Positions 52,716 through 64,000 of a DNA stretch of 64,000 bases are shown here, piece by piece. The stretch comes from Trogon surrucura. Lineage: Eukaryota > Chordata > Aves > Trogoniformes > Trogonidae. The translations under genes and the position numbers were made by a program. How positions within the stretch are numbered: position 1 is the first letter of the stretch; every line of letters begins with the position of its first letter. The DNA is taken from positions 4,269,803 through 4,333,802 of the forward strand of contig CM036620.1 of assembly GCA_020746105.1 (NCBI GenBank), written 5' to 3'. The notes beneath the pieces were generated by a model. The model worked only from the letters and a program-made list of their open reading frames with translations. It made no database searches and was not told where the DNA came from.

Positions 52716-53280
52716 TCCAAAAATCACGTGTTCAACTACCATGACAATTCTAGCAAGTGCCCTTAGTACAGATGTTTATTAATTTCCATCAAAATACCCA
52801 TTCCAGGAGCTGTTAGAGAAAAGCCACCTATGAATAAGAACACTTAAAATATAAGTTAGAACCAGAGAGAGCCAGGGTTAACTTAAAACCTCCCACACAG
52901 AGCCCGGGTGCTGCAGGGAACACAAAAGCCTGACCTTAGCTACGCCTTTGGCGAGACTCCTGATCCCATGCAGGGAGACCTCACCCTCCTGTGTCTGCAC
53001 TCGCCGAGCCCCACATTAAGTACGTATCAGTTCACAATGTATCAAAGGAATTTTTCAGCAAGTTATGCTTATTATACAAAGTTTACAGAAAAATGGATAA
53101 AAGAGAAAGTAAAGCTTCCCTTCACTGATTAGAACATGAGAAGAGTCTTGGGTAAAAAAAGTCTGAAAAATGCAGGCTTTGTACCTGGGCCCATCACTGA
53201 GTGGTTCTGGAGACAATATATAAAATTTGTTCCTCAGTTAACCCATTTATAAAATAAAATACTAACACAGACCGTGTAAA

Positions 53281-53335
53281 GGTTTTTTTTTTGGTTAGGT
53301 GGTTGGTTGTTTTTTTGTTTGTTTTTGTTTTTACT
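53281..53335. repeat. T/G-rich low-complexity tract
   Basis: Runs of T interrupted by GG, GTT and TTTG (on the other strand A-rich with AAAC repeats). It may be the A-rich tail of a degraded retroelement on the minus strand. Confidence 0.6.
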
Positions 53336-55199
53336 AGAACAACATTCTGCCTTTATTTTACTTGAAGTAACAGACTTCAGTCTACAGTGGGCAGATTTTA
53401 ACCTATGAAAGTAACAACAGATTAGTATTTCATGTTTCTCAACCAAAAGATGTAAATTTCATTTTTAAGGAGTCAAATAATTTCTTTCAGTTATTTTTAG
53501 CCAAATGTATGAACTAAATTCAAGATGAATTCACTAATATTTTGGGTTTAGATGGAAATCACATTTCCTGTGAACAAGTTATTCATCCAAAACACCTGGC
53601 CGAGCATTTGCAATACTACCCTGGTTCACGGAGACATTGTGAAAAAGTTAAATAAATACTTGCAAGAGGCAAAGAATTTATAAATCACTGTAAGAGTAAA
53701 AATAAGCCTGAATATTGTGAGCCAACCATTCTTTCAAAAGCAAATGGAGATTAAAATATTCGACGGAGTTTGTACAAAGAACAGCCTGAACTTTGCCAGT
53801 TCCGAGCTGCATGTACTCATTAATGCAGGAATGCCCTCAGGCTGCTTTGCGTGGAAGGTGTAACTTAGAACTGGTTTTCTCTGGAGTTCTGAAGGACAGC
53901 CGGACAGTCGTTTTCAAAAACAAACAAACAAAAAGCTTCACAACGTCTTCTCCTAACATGACAGGGCCCTTCTGCAAGAAAATACATCCAGTTCCTCTGA
54001 CATAGGAAAAAAAATAGGGAAGGGTTTAAAATGTAGGGAATGAGGAGATCTTGGGTAGCATATACCACAGCAGGCGAAGAATCCCCATGGTGGGAAAGCT
54101 AGCAGCCACGCAGCAGGCTAGACAGTATCACTCTACTTCCTTTTCCTTCATCAAGTTTCTCTGTAGAGCCAAGCTACTCAAGCTAGGCAAAATATTAACT
54201 TTAAACAGTAGTTACTGTAGTCATTACACTCAAGATTACTGAAAGATGACTATGCAAGATAACTACAAATGATTATAAACAAACATTTGAGGCATGACAG
54301 GCTCTTCCAAGGCTGGCCTACTGCACGTCAAAAAGCCAAGTACGGCTCAATTCTGGCACCTGAATTCTAGCAATATGTCATTCCTCAAGTTCTTAATGAG
54401 AACATTTTGACTATTTGCTGGCAAGGAAAAAAAAAGAACATGCTGTTCAAACAGTAACAAGAAGAACAAGCTGACAGTTACAGCAAACATTACTGAACTA
54501 AAATGAAATGCGCTTATTTTCCAGCAAGGTTTTCTAGTGATACAAATACATTTAATTAGCGCATCATTGCTTTAACGAAAGTGATATTACACACAGTTTA
54601 AAATAAAAATAAAGACGTCTCCATACATTTAATGATGCTACTTTATCATTCATTCAGATATGGCTTATAAAATAGGTATGGAGAACGGAAAATGGGGCAA
54701 TCAGAAGCACCAGTGAGAAGGAAGCGGCAGAGCAGACCTGCAACTCTGCAGTTCCATGAGATGGAGACAGGAGGCATTTGCCCCAGCCCTGCTGTCTTTC
54801 TAAGAGGCAAGAGAACCCACTGACAGCACACTCTGTTCGGCACAGTGCCCCGTATCTGTCACTTGCAGCACAGCCGAGAAATCGAACAACCCTCTCTACC
54901 ACCTGTCTCAGTTTGCTTTAACCTATGGTTGCTTTGACATAGTAGAGATGAGGCAGTTCAGACTTCAGTGTGACTACAGTTGAATAAAATGTAGAAGAAA
55001 ACAAGTTCTATTCTATGTGTCCATGGCACATTGTATTTTCTCTTAGCAATGTTTAGAGACCTGGTCAGTTAAAAGTCTTCCTGTAATTTTCAATCTAAGT
55101 TTATTCATACCCAGCTTAAAACTATTTCTTAACAAAGCTTTTTTTTTTCCTTATTAAAACAAGCTTCCCTTCCTGTTACATTTGCTTCAACTAGCATTT

Positions 55200-56050
55200 T
55201 CAAAGACTCTAAGGTCTTTTATGCTTCACTTGTCTAAACTAAATAATCCAAGTTGTTTTCATCTCTTGACCACTCCACTCTTTTAGCAGGGATTTAAATT
55301 TTTTTTACAACTCTTACAAGTCCAATTTCTTGCATGTGGATTCCCAGATCTGTTTGCACTTTTACAGATTAAGTTTCACCAGACCACATGGACCACAACG
55401 TGGCATTATAATTTCCTTATCCATACAGGGTGGAATTTATTTAAGGCTGAATTTACATTTTCCACTGTAGCATCAAATCAGTGGCCACAGTCACCCTCTC
55501 TTTGGCTTATACATCTATTTTTCAAATTTTCTCAACTTCCACTTGGCAAGCTCTGAGAGTCTATCAGAAAGTCTTTTCTATTACTCCCATGGCATATAAC
55601 TTTGTACTTTATATTATTGTATTTTATCCCATGTTATTTCTCTACTGTAGTTATTCCCATATGATACCACCCTACAGGAACTGTTCCTCAACTTTGTGTT
55701 GTCAATAAATTTTTTTTAGCAACATGTAGTTTTCCTGTCAAAATCACTCATCAAAATACTAAACAACACCAGTTTCAATATCAATATTTGGACAAAGCAC
55801 AACCAACTTCCCCCTGTCATTTACTTCTGAGGTATTTCTCTGCCCATCTGACAATTAATTTACTAATTCCTCTCTTCATTTTAACTATCTTGTTTGCCTA
55901 CAAAAGGAGCTAATGCATCATAGAAAGCAAGCAGCATGTCTGGCATGATCTGTTTTGGGAAAAATATGGTTTATCCCATTTACTTCCATGACCTTTTTTT
56001 TTTTACCCTCTTCTAGATTTCTTTTTTTAAAACTGTAGCTAAAAAGTGCC
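55200..56050 (-). mobile_element. CR1/L3-type LINE, internal fragment (-)
   Basis: Read on the plus strand it matches the antisense of CR1/L3 in order: GTCTAAACTAAATAATCCAA, then ACTTTGTACTTTATATTATT with GTATTTTATCCCATGTTA, CAACTTTGTGTTGTCAATAA, CATCAAAATACTAAACAACA, TGGCATGATCTGTTTTGGGA and TTTATCCCATTTACTTCCATGACC-type sequence. The reverse-transcriptase motif region that should lie between the last blocks is lost or too diverged to read. No functional ORF. The family assignment is from memory of consensus sequences. Confidence 0.65.
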
Positions 56051-59000
56051 TGTCCTTCACAACAAGCCCATCTGTTGATGTCCTGCCCATATTACAGAAA
56101 AGTAGTTAAGATGTTCATTTCAGCTTTGAGCCTACCAAGAAAACCTTCACTCTTCATCCCAGGAGCAAGGGGCTCCTAATCCTCCTCTGCTTGTCCAGAA
56201 AAGTAGTAGTGACATTCTTTTACAACAGAATCAATAACCAGGGATTAAAATAAAAATTTTTACTCAAGGTTAGAACTCATCTGGCTTTAAACTTACCTGA
56301 CAACTTAAAAAAACCACATTCCCATAGATTTCTTTAGTACAGAGGTATTTGAACTAGCTAGCACTGGAAATACGAAAAAGTATGGATGTCTCATCATGAT
56401 AATACCTACAAAGTCATTATGTTTGCTGGTTGCTGGGATTTAAATTTTGTACAGACTACAGTCATATATATTAAATTTATACCTCCACAGTAACTTGCTA
56501 GTTTGCAAATGAAAAGCAGCTTCTTCTGGGCATGTAAGTTGGGCTAAAAATCAAAAACTTCAAAAGGGATTTAAAAAAATAAACAAAACCCACCGAGAAA
56601 ACTTAGCAAATCACTTGCCTTTTTTTTTATTTTTTTAGATCAGTGTAGTCTGTAACATAATCCTGTTTAATTTTGCTTAGGTACAGACTGAGGTGTAGAT
56701 TCAATTCATGTATTTTAAATCAAATCATATTCCATTTCTCACAGAGGACAAAATATTTTTTAATACTTGCTGACATTTTTGCATTCTATTATCTGAGGTA
56801 TTTCATGTGTTTTTAACTTTTAATATGACACAGAATGTATTATGTAATGTTACCCACTGTACTACTCCTTATTTATTTATGTTTATGTTCACTGAATATT
56901 GATCATTTTTTTTGTTTTACTTCATGTTGAGCTTCACCCAAAAAGCTCAGTTCAGACATAGAATTTGTTTGTGTGAGTCCAAGCAATAAGCTTTTTAAGG
57001 GAACCTGTCATCCTTTTCTGTTGGAGACATCCATTCTTATTGGTTTATATCCTAAGAGAAAGCAATAAATCACACCTGCAAATCTGAAAGAACTGTGCAA
57101 GACTGATGCAACGCAAACAAAGATCATTATTAAAACTATGTTTTCAAAAGCACCCACATGAAGACACTCATAGTTCTAGAAACTATCTTTAAAAACAGAA
57201 GAGTATAAAATTGGAAAGGAGTCCGGTTGCATTGTTGCACAGCAGTGAATTATTGGACTGGAAACTGGATTATCCAAAAGGAAAAATATTCATTTGCAAG
57301 ATTTACGCAATCCCCACCCTGTCCCTTGTTCCTAAAGAATGAACACAATGATGCACACAGAGATTTTCTTCCACGCCCATTACCATCAAAAAGTCTGACG
57401 CACAATGAAAACTGATGTTTCTTTTTCTCAGGGTGAAATTTTAGATAACTTTGATGAAATTGCTTTTGCCACCTCTTTCAACATTATAGCACTTGAAAAA
57501 CTTCTGGGAAAAAAAAATAGTCAGGGTAATGTTAAAAAAAAAAAGCAAAATATATTGTGTTTATTTCTAAAGGAAGAAAACGTAATGGTGGTTATACTCT
57601 ATCAAAGTGTGTCTACATCTAACTGAGAGGTGAATGAAGGAGAAGAAACTAGAATAGATATAATAGGAAGTTACAGAATCTCAGCCCATGAGACAGCATG
57701 CAGCAGGCTGCTCCCTCTGAGTCGGTAACGCCCCTTTATTTCTTTCTTGTGGCCTCCAGTGTTCTGCATTACTTTTTTTAACCTAAATAACCAACACTTC
57801 TTAACACTCTGATTGCAATCAGAGCTTTTAAGATGAAAAAAGTATGATGGTTTTTCAGACACGATCAGTTTTTGTCTTGCATCCTCAACTAACCCTTACT
57901 TCATTACTTCATTCTTATTTTTCACCTTTACTTTTGTCATCCATATCCTCCTCCTAAACTGTATTTCTCCTCATTCTGTTCACAAGTCTCTATGTTTTGC
58001 TCTTGCTTAGCCCTTTCTCATGGACCTAGCATTCATGGAGTAGGCCTGCAGCACGTCTATAAGCAGCAGCACAACCTAAAAGGCTACAAAGAGCAAAATA
58101 CCTTTTCAATATAGGGCTCCAGATAAGATGAAAGGAGGAGTGGAAAACTATCTGACTGAATGCCTCTGCCTCAATGAGTCCTTAAAGAAATGCTCCACTA
58201 GCCTATTTTGACAAAGAAAATGGATGTGCATGTAAATTTGAGACTCTATAACAGGATGTGGGAATGAGAGCAAAATCAGATGACTAAGCTTCATGTGACT
58301 GCTTGCTACAGGCTACATAAGGAAACCTTAGCCAGAGCATGCTTAAAAGGAAAAGCTGTGGGTATAGGCACATATGGTAGGGGAGACTTCAGGATTGAAT
58401 ATTGCTAGGTGAAGTCACCCAAGAAATATGGTGCCCTCTCTTCATTTTCTGCAAGCTGAAGGGGTGTTTTTCACTTGTTCTGCTTTTGTTTTGGATCTTC
58501 GTGATAATACAGCTGAGCATACAACCCAGAGAATTTGGACTGAAAAGTTGTTACAGTTTCCTTTCAGATCCCCTATGATTACTATTTTATGTTGCAAAGA
58601 ACAAAAATACTATTTATTTTTCCTCTGGATCTTTTACTCCTTAATACCTCTCCTTCCTACCAATCTGTTATCCTTATTATGGGTAACTCTTGCAGCATTA
58701 TGATGGGCGCTGAGCTAACCGCTCTGTGAAAAACCAGTGCGCCTGAAGACAAATAAGAGTGTCTTGAAATTTGAAAGATTTTTTCTCCAGGCAGAAAAGT
58801 TTAACTATATTATGTGACAATACCCCAAAGGTATGGAACATGGAAAATCACGTATTTGCAAGTAGCTTAGCAATAGAGCCTTTTTATCTTACTCAGTCAA
58901 ACTTTATCCTGCATCTGTCTATAAATGCTAGGCCCAGTTGCCCTGGTATCTTTCAAATTGCAGGTTCTTTTAGAAAAATGGTTTTTAAAATTCTTTTGCT

Positions 59001-60707
59001 TCTGAGCAGAGTAGCACAGCCTCAGATACTCATTTAAGAGCTCAATAATTACTTCACAAAAATGCAACAGCAGTTCCCAGACACTGGAATTAAACATACT
59101 TTCCAATTACAGTGGAAATGTTCCGTAAGTGCCTCAAAGTTGATGCTAAATGGTACTTGATCACTTAACATGCTTTATGATAGGCTGCTAAAACAGAATG
59201 AACCCTAAGAGGCAGTATAATGTCTAGTGCTGAACTACATTAAGTGAAAATATTTTTTAAAAAGATTTACCTAATAAACCACACCTCACATTCTGCATTA
59301 GCTTGTGGAATTTTCTGCCTCGGATCCTAGATGTAATTTCATAATTTATTTTTTGCAAAATCCCCCAGTAAGTATACACACAGTTAAGTATGCAAAGTTG
59401 ATTTCACATAATTATCAGCTCCTGAGGAAGACTGGTGCAGAAGAACAGGAGTAAGAATGACTAAAAAAAAAAATTACATAACTATTTTTTAAAAAGATCC
59501 CACAAAACTTAGTCTCCTTCCCTTCCAATCTGAGAAGATGTGAAGCAGACATAATTTCTTCATGAATCATTGGAATACGAAGAGAACAGTATCTGTCTGA
59601 AAAGGTTGCTGTAAATATGTTCCAAGTGTTAAGAAGAAATATGAAATAGAAAAACAGGTGTTCCAGTACAGTTACAGGAATGAAAATGTTGACAGAAACA
59701 CCGTATGTACAAAACACGACACAATAAAATTATTTCAGAGGAAGGAAACAGAATTTATATACAGATCAGCCAGTGGCAACAACAGTACAGATGACACTGG
59801 AACAGAAAAGTTCTAACACAAAAATAAACCGTTTTGTGTGCAGCTGTGAAACACAGATTTGCAGCTGAAGGAAAATGATGTGCGATTCCTGCAGTTTTGA
59901 GAAAAAAATATTTAATGCAATTACTTTAGATGCCTTCTAATTATGTTATTTCTTTTGGTGCATAACCTGCCCTAAATGTCCTTTAGGATGGATTGGACAT
60001 GTGCAAAAACCCAACGCCCTAAGGATCTGGATATGGTGCACCTCCACTCTCTTCCAGCTATGTGTTTTGTGTCACAACCTGACCCCTCTATCAACCACTC
60101 TGTCACATTTTTCTTTCTTTCTTTTGAAAATCTTAATATATTGCCCTGTTAGCCTGGAGCCAAGCTGAACAGATGGATTATGGAGTAGAATTGTAAAAAC
60201 CTATTTTACTTTACTCTGGATCCCTCTCCTTGAAGTTCAACCTCTTGACACTCCAATTTAACAATCTATGTTACTAATGCTACCACTTTACATAAACATT
60301 GGTAATAAACCACGTAAACATTCTTCTGCATCCCTGCATCATGCATAGCACATATCCTGTACCGACAATAACTGCAACAGGAAATCATTTGCCCTTGCAG
60401 CATTCCTTTGTACTTGCACCATTTATTCTAATTTTAAAATTCTTCTTTTAGCTCATTTAGGGCTTCCTGTGCCACACCTGTGTCATTCTCTGAACTGTGT
60501 GGAAGACTCTATTAAGATTCAGTGGTAGAGAATCTTAAAATATACCTTAATTCAAGCTTACACTTACTCTGAGAAAAAAAAAAAGAATAGGAGAAACTGA
60601 AATAAATCCTAAGAGACTTCTAAAAGATTAGCAGTGAAAAACAAATCTGTGCTGAAGAAAGAGGAGAGGCAAACAAGAAAGCAGAGTCCATGGAGAAGCA
60701 AAAATAT

Positions 60708-60741
60708 CAGAACGAGGTCATAATCAGAATGAGGTCATAAT
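60708..60741. repeat. 17-bp tandem duplication with AGGTCA half-sites
   Basis: CAGAACGAGGTCATAAT is followed directly by CAGAATGAGGTCATAAT (one difference). Each unit contains AGGTCA, the nuclear-receptor half-site, 17 bp apart. Function unknown. Confidence 0.85.
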
Positions 60742-62239
60742 CCTACTTTGGGATTCACAGATGCCTTTGCTTGACTGGCTTTGCAAAGAAGTAATGCAGG
60801 GATCAAGGACTAAACTGATACTAAAGCAAAATGATAAGCAGAACATTTTTTTATAAATATACAGTAATAAGATGTACTAACTAAAAATTGGATTTTTAAT
60901 GGTGATGCTAACATATTGACTTTTAACATGTTTTTATATTAAAATTTCAAGTGAGAAGTAGAAATCCAAATACTCAGCAATAAACAGCAATGAAAGAACT
61001 ACACAAAAAACCTAAGAAGGCTCATTGTGCCAATATACCATATGGATCTTAAGTCAATGAGAGTATCAGATATTAAATTCCCTCCAAAAATCACAAAATA
61101 TAGGAAACTTTTCAGAAAACATTAGGCAAACAAATGCGGTATCTTTTAAAAAAATAAAAGGTTATGGCAGTTACTGACCATAACATCTCAAAGTGTGAGG
61201 AAAAATAACTTTAAACAAATCCCGCGTTAAGTAACTCCAACTAGTGAATATAACTATCCAAATCACTCAAAAGCGTGGCCAGGTATGTATATATATTAAA
61301 AAAAAAAAAGCGCCTGGAAAATTTAATGAAAATCTCGCCAAATAATTTGGCCACTTGGTGAAAAAAGTTGGAGGGTGAAACGGAGAAAACTGTCTTCGCC
61401 AGTGGGCTTCTTTCACTAATGGAAGAAACATCACCAAAACCAAGCTGAATAAAATGTATTAGAATTGATTTTTTTAAATGAAAATGGATATAAAAGCAGC
61501 AAAAGTGTAGTAATGAAATAAGGCAGCACCTTATTTCCATATCATGGTGCCTGGCGTTCCACACAGTTCTCGAGTGAAACATTGCTACAATCTGGACGAT
61601 CTGAAGGAAACACAAGAAGGAAACTTTAGAGGGAAATTTACTATCACAGAAGACGCTATTGGAAAGGTGAAAATGTTTTTATACATGTAAGCACTTTTCA
61701 AATCCTGAAAGACCCATTAAAAAAGCCACTAGAGGAGCTGGATTCAGCAGCATGTGCTAAGGACTGATGTGGGGTGTGGTAATACTTAAGATATCATTAG
61801 TAAAGTAGCAATGAAGCTTACTACTGAAATGTACATGTTTATCCTGGAAGATGATAACAGCGAAATATACCAGGTACTTGAACAACTAGAAACTTGAGTA
61901 TTTATCAACTTCTAATTCCTTTTGTAAATAACAAAAGGAAACACCCCTTCCTCCTGAAAGTAATAGACCAGCTAGAAAAGAGAACACAGCTCCACAGCAA
62001 TGACCCTTGGACAGCTGATACATAACACAGGATATTTCTGGGACACATGGAACTCAACTGCAATCCAACTTTGAGATGTGCGCTACACTTGCTGGGGGTT
62101 TGGCTTAGAAGTCACCCTCGCTCCACTGTGCTGCTTTGTGGACATCTTACGTGAAGCTGGTGTACGCAGACACATCCTGAACTGAGCGCTGGGAAACAAT
62201 TGCTGGAAGAACAACCGCTGCCTCGCTCCTTTTAACGGG

Positions 62240-63440
62240 CTATTAACTGGAAAACGCGGCCGTTTGGACGAGCCCCAGCACAGGTTTCCTGGGGTGCGAG
62301 CGGACGACTCTGAGGGCCGCCCAGTTACCTGAGGGGCAGCCCCTGCCACTTTTGGGACATTTTAGGGCAACGGAACCCCCAAACACCATCAAAACGAGGA
62401 GGAAGGAGGCAGAGGGTACGGTGTTGGTGTTTGGGCTGTCCCTTACCTTACAAAGGCTCCCGGGGCCCGGGCCAGGGCTCAGGGACCTCCAAGGCCGCCG
62501 CTCCCGCCCAGCAACTCCCTCAGGCCCTCGCGCGCCGGCCGTTAGGCTCAGGGGCGCGTGCACAAGCGCCTTCCCGCGCACCCAAGGCGCACGCGCAGCC
62601 CCAGCCGCACGCGAGCTGCGGCCGACCACGCCCCCCGCACCGGGCGTTCTCAGGCCAGGGAGGGAGAAAAAGGAGGCGGCGCCCCGGCTGAGGGGGCTCT
62701 TCCAACCGCTTCTCTCCATGCGGGCTGGCCCCTCCCTCTTCCCGAGCCGGGAAGATCCGGGCTACCGCCGGGAGACGGAGGGTGGCGATGCCGCCGCCTC
62801 CGCTCTCCGTCCGCGCAGGCGCGCCGCCCGGCGGGGAAAAGGAGGGGCGGGCTGAGGCGGGGGGAGAGAGAGGGAAGGAGGGGCGAGGTAGCCGCCCCCG
62901 CCTCCCGCTCCGGAGCGAGAGACTCGGGAAGAGGAGGGTGTGTGGGAGGGCGGCGGAGAGAGAGAGAAGCAGCAAAAAGTTGAGGGGTCGCCGCCGGGAG
63001 AGGGCGAGAGAGGAGCTGTGAGCCCCGCTGGCGAGGGGAGGTGAGTGCGGGGCTACCGGCCGCGGATCGCGTCTCTCCTCGGCGGGCTGCGAGACGGGGC
63101 AGGTGCGCCGGGTTTTGCAGCGAACGGTTGTTCCTCCTTTTCTCCCCCGCGGGACGGAGCGAGGGGGGAAGCAGGGCCGCTCACCTGCTGCCGGTGGGGG
63201 CAGAGGAGGGTGTGTGTGTGAGGGGAGGGGGGTGTCCCGGCCCGCTGAGGAGCGGCCGCCGCGCGCTCAGCCGTTGGGCCGGTAACCGTCGCCTTGTGAG
63301 GGCGCCGTCCCGGTGTCCCCGGGCGTGGAGGGTTCCGGCGGGGCTGCGCTGCCTCCCGGGCTTCAGACCCTCCTGAGGCCGGTTGAGGCCGCCGGAGCGG
63401 TGGGCCGGCGCGTTGTGTAAGCGGGGAAGGGGTGGGCTGC
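62240..63440 (+). promoter_or_regulatory. USP53: CpG island promoter, probably USP53
   Basis: Sharp rise in G+C and CpG density against AT-rich flanks. No TATA box. There is a GGGGCGGG Sp1-type box (62844-62851) and a GCGCACGCGCA NRF1-type site (62587-62597). A GA-rich stretch and a GTGAGT donor at 63041 follow. USP53 is the next gene after MYOZ2 on the same strand in human and has non-coding first exon(s); no USP53 coding sequence is in the window, so the name rests on synteny. Confidence 0.75.
62900..63040 (+). other. USP53: Probable non-coding exon 1 of USP53
   Basis: The right border is GGGAG/GTGAGTGCGGGG, a consensus donor at 63041. The left border is only a guess inside the GC-rich, GA-rich stretch downstream of the Sp1-type box. 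Open frames crossing it lack recognised similarity and are of the kind any CpG island produces. USP53 encodes a catalytically inactive ubiquitin-protease-like tight-junction protein; its coding exons lie beyond the window. Confidence 0.5.
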
Positions 63441-64000
63441 CTCGGCGTGGCTCTGCGGGTGCGAGGTGCTGCGTGGGGAGTTAATGTTTAACGCCGGGAG
63501 TCGCGCCCGCCCGTCAGCGAGTTTTTCTGGAGCGTTTTTTTTCAAAGACTGTGGGGAACAGGAAATGCCAGTACAGGTAGCATGGAGCTTGTTTGGAAGT
63601 TTAATCAGTTTAGGAGTGTTAGGAGGCTGTGTTATTTGTTGTATTCATACAAATAGAGTTCCAGAGGCGTGTAGGTAGCTGGATGCAAATTGCTTCTTTA
63701 GCGTCTTGTCTAAGGTTTTCCTTTACTTTGGTTGCCAATGCAAATATGTTAAAATTAGCTTTTCACAGGAAATCTGTCTTGTTCTCTAAACGTGTATTTT
63801 CCCTTTCCCAAACTATCTCTACTTCATGCTTTATTTTGCATATGAAATAAAAAAGTCCCCTCCTGCTTAGCTTTGAATCTACTCTGATTAAGACTGAAAA
63901 CTTCATCTCATGAGTAGTGTTGTGCCGGATTAAGGTGCAGCATCCCCTTTCCCTTGCAAGGCAACTGACTCGATTATTAACTGTTCTGTTCTTACAAAAT
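63041..64000 (+). other. USP53: USP53 intron 1, 5' part (probable)
   Basis: Begins with GTGAGT. It is GC-rich to about 63440, then changes to AT-rich unique-looking sequence. No exon is recognised. Confidence 0.5.

Larger units (their letters stand above)
47345..62230. other. Intergenic region MYOZ2-USP53
   Basis: 15 kb with no recognised gene. It holds a CR1/L3-type LINE fragment on + (about 52261-52715), another on - (about 55200-56050), a T/G-rich low-complexity tract (53281-53335), a 17-bp tandem duplication (60708-60741) and a short hairpin (about 61917-61941). The remainder is AT-rich unique-looking sequence. Confidence 0.75.

Noticed and set aside
61241-61615. 124-codon open frame on the minus strand
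   Set aside because: No recognised domain or similarity, low-complexity Phe-rich segment from an A-tract, no splice or promoter context; chance in AT-rich DNA is sufficient.
62243-62983. Several overlapping 140-167-codon frames on both strands in the CpG island
   Set aside because: GC-rich DNA lacks stop codons, so long frames on both strands are expected. The proteins are Arg/Ala/Pro/Gly-rich without a known domain, and the region behaves as a promoter and 5' UTR.
1-64000. Prokaryotic features (operons, CRISPR, attachment sites) and intact retroviral genes
   Set aside because: Split exons, intron density and a CpG island show vertebrate nuclear DNA; no repeat-spacer array, tRNA, rRNA or retroviral gag/pol/env-like frame was recognised.

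Overview
The window is vertebrate nuclear DNA, most likely from a bird (a close sauropsid is possible). Coding DNA is sparse, with split exons, GT-AG splice sites, long AT-rich introns and one CpG island. Introns are compact and recognisable transposons are few and old. The gene order SYNPO2 - MYOZ2 - USP53 promoter, all on the + strand, matches the human 4q26 neighbourhood as I remember it. The species is an inference; no search was run.

Layout. 1-6117: the last intron of SYNPO2 (synaptopodin-2/myopodin), holding a 103-bp direct duplication. 6118-6672: the SYNPO2 terminal coding exon, followed by a probable 3' UTR to about 10.4 kb. 10.4-29.6 kb: intergenic DNA with a strong 83-nt foldback at 10501-10583, a MIR-like SINE and a gapless duplicated open-frame segment at 23.25 and 24.99 kb. 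29.64-47.34 kb: the whole MYOZ2 gene (myozenin-2/calsarcin-1), with a TATA/MEF2-like promoter, one predicted non-coding exon and five coding exons that splice in phase to a 263-residue protein. 47.3-62.2 kb: intergenic DNA with two CR1/L3-type LINE fragments in opposite orientation. 62.24-63.44 kb: a TATA-less CpG island with a probable non-coding first exon ending at a GTGAGT donor at 63041. By synteny this is the USP53 promoter and exon 1. The rest is its first intron.

How the genes relate. SYNPO2 and MYOZ2 both encode sarcomeric Z-disc proteins that bind alpha-actinin and filamin C, so this is a small same-strand neighbourhood of Z-disc genes. USP53 is a ubiquitous-type gene with a housekeeping promoter and no obvious functional link.

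Best leads. (1) The 83-nt near-perfect hairpin just past SYNPO2, which is either a pre-miRNA or a palindromic MITE. (2) The gapless duplicated segment, one copy of which lies in the longest open frame of the window (202 codons), bounded by an acceptor-like and a donor-like site; it may be an unannotated exon. No complete new biological system could be demonstrated from sequence alone.
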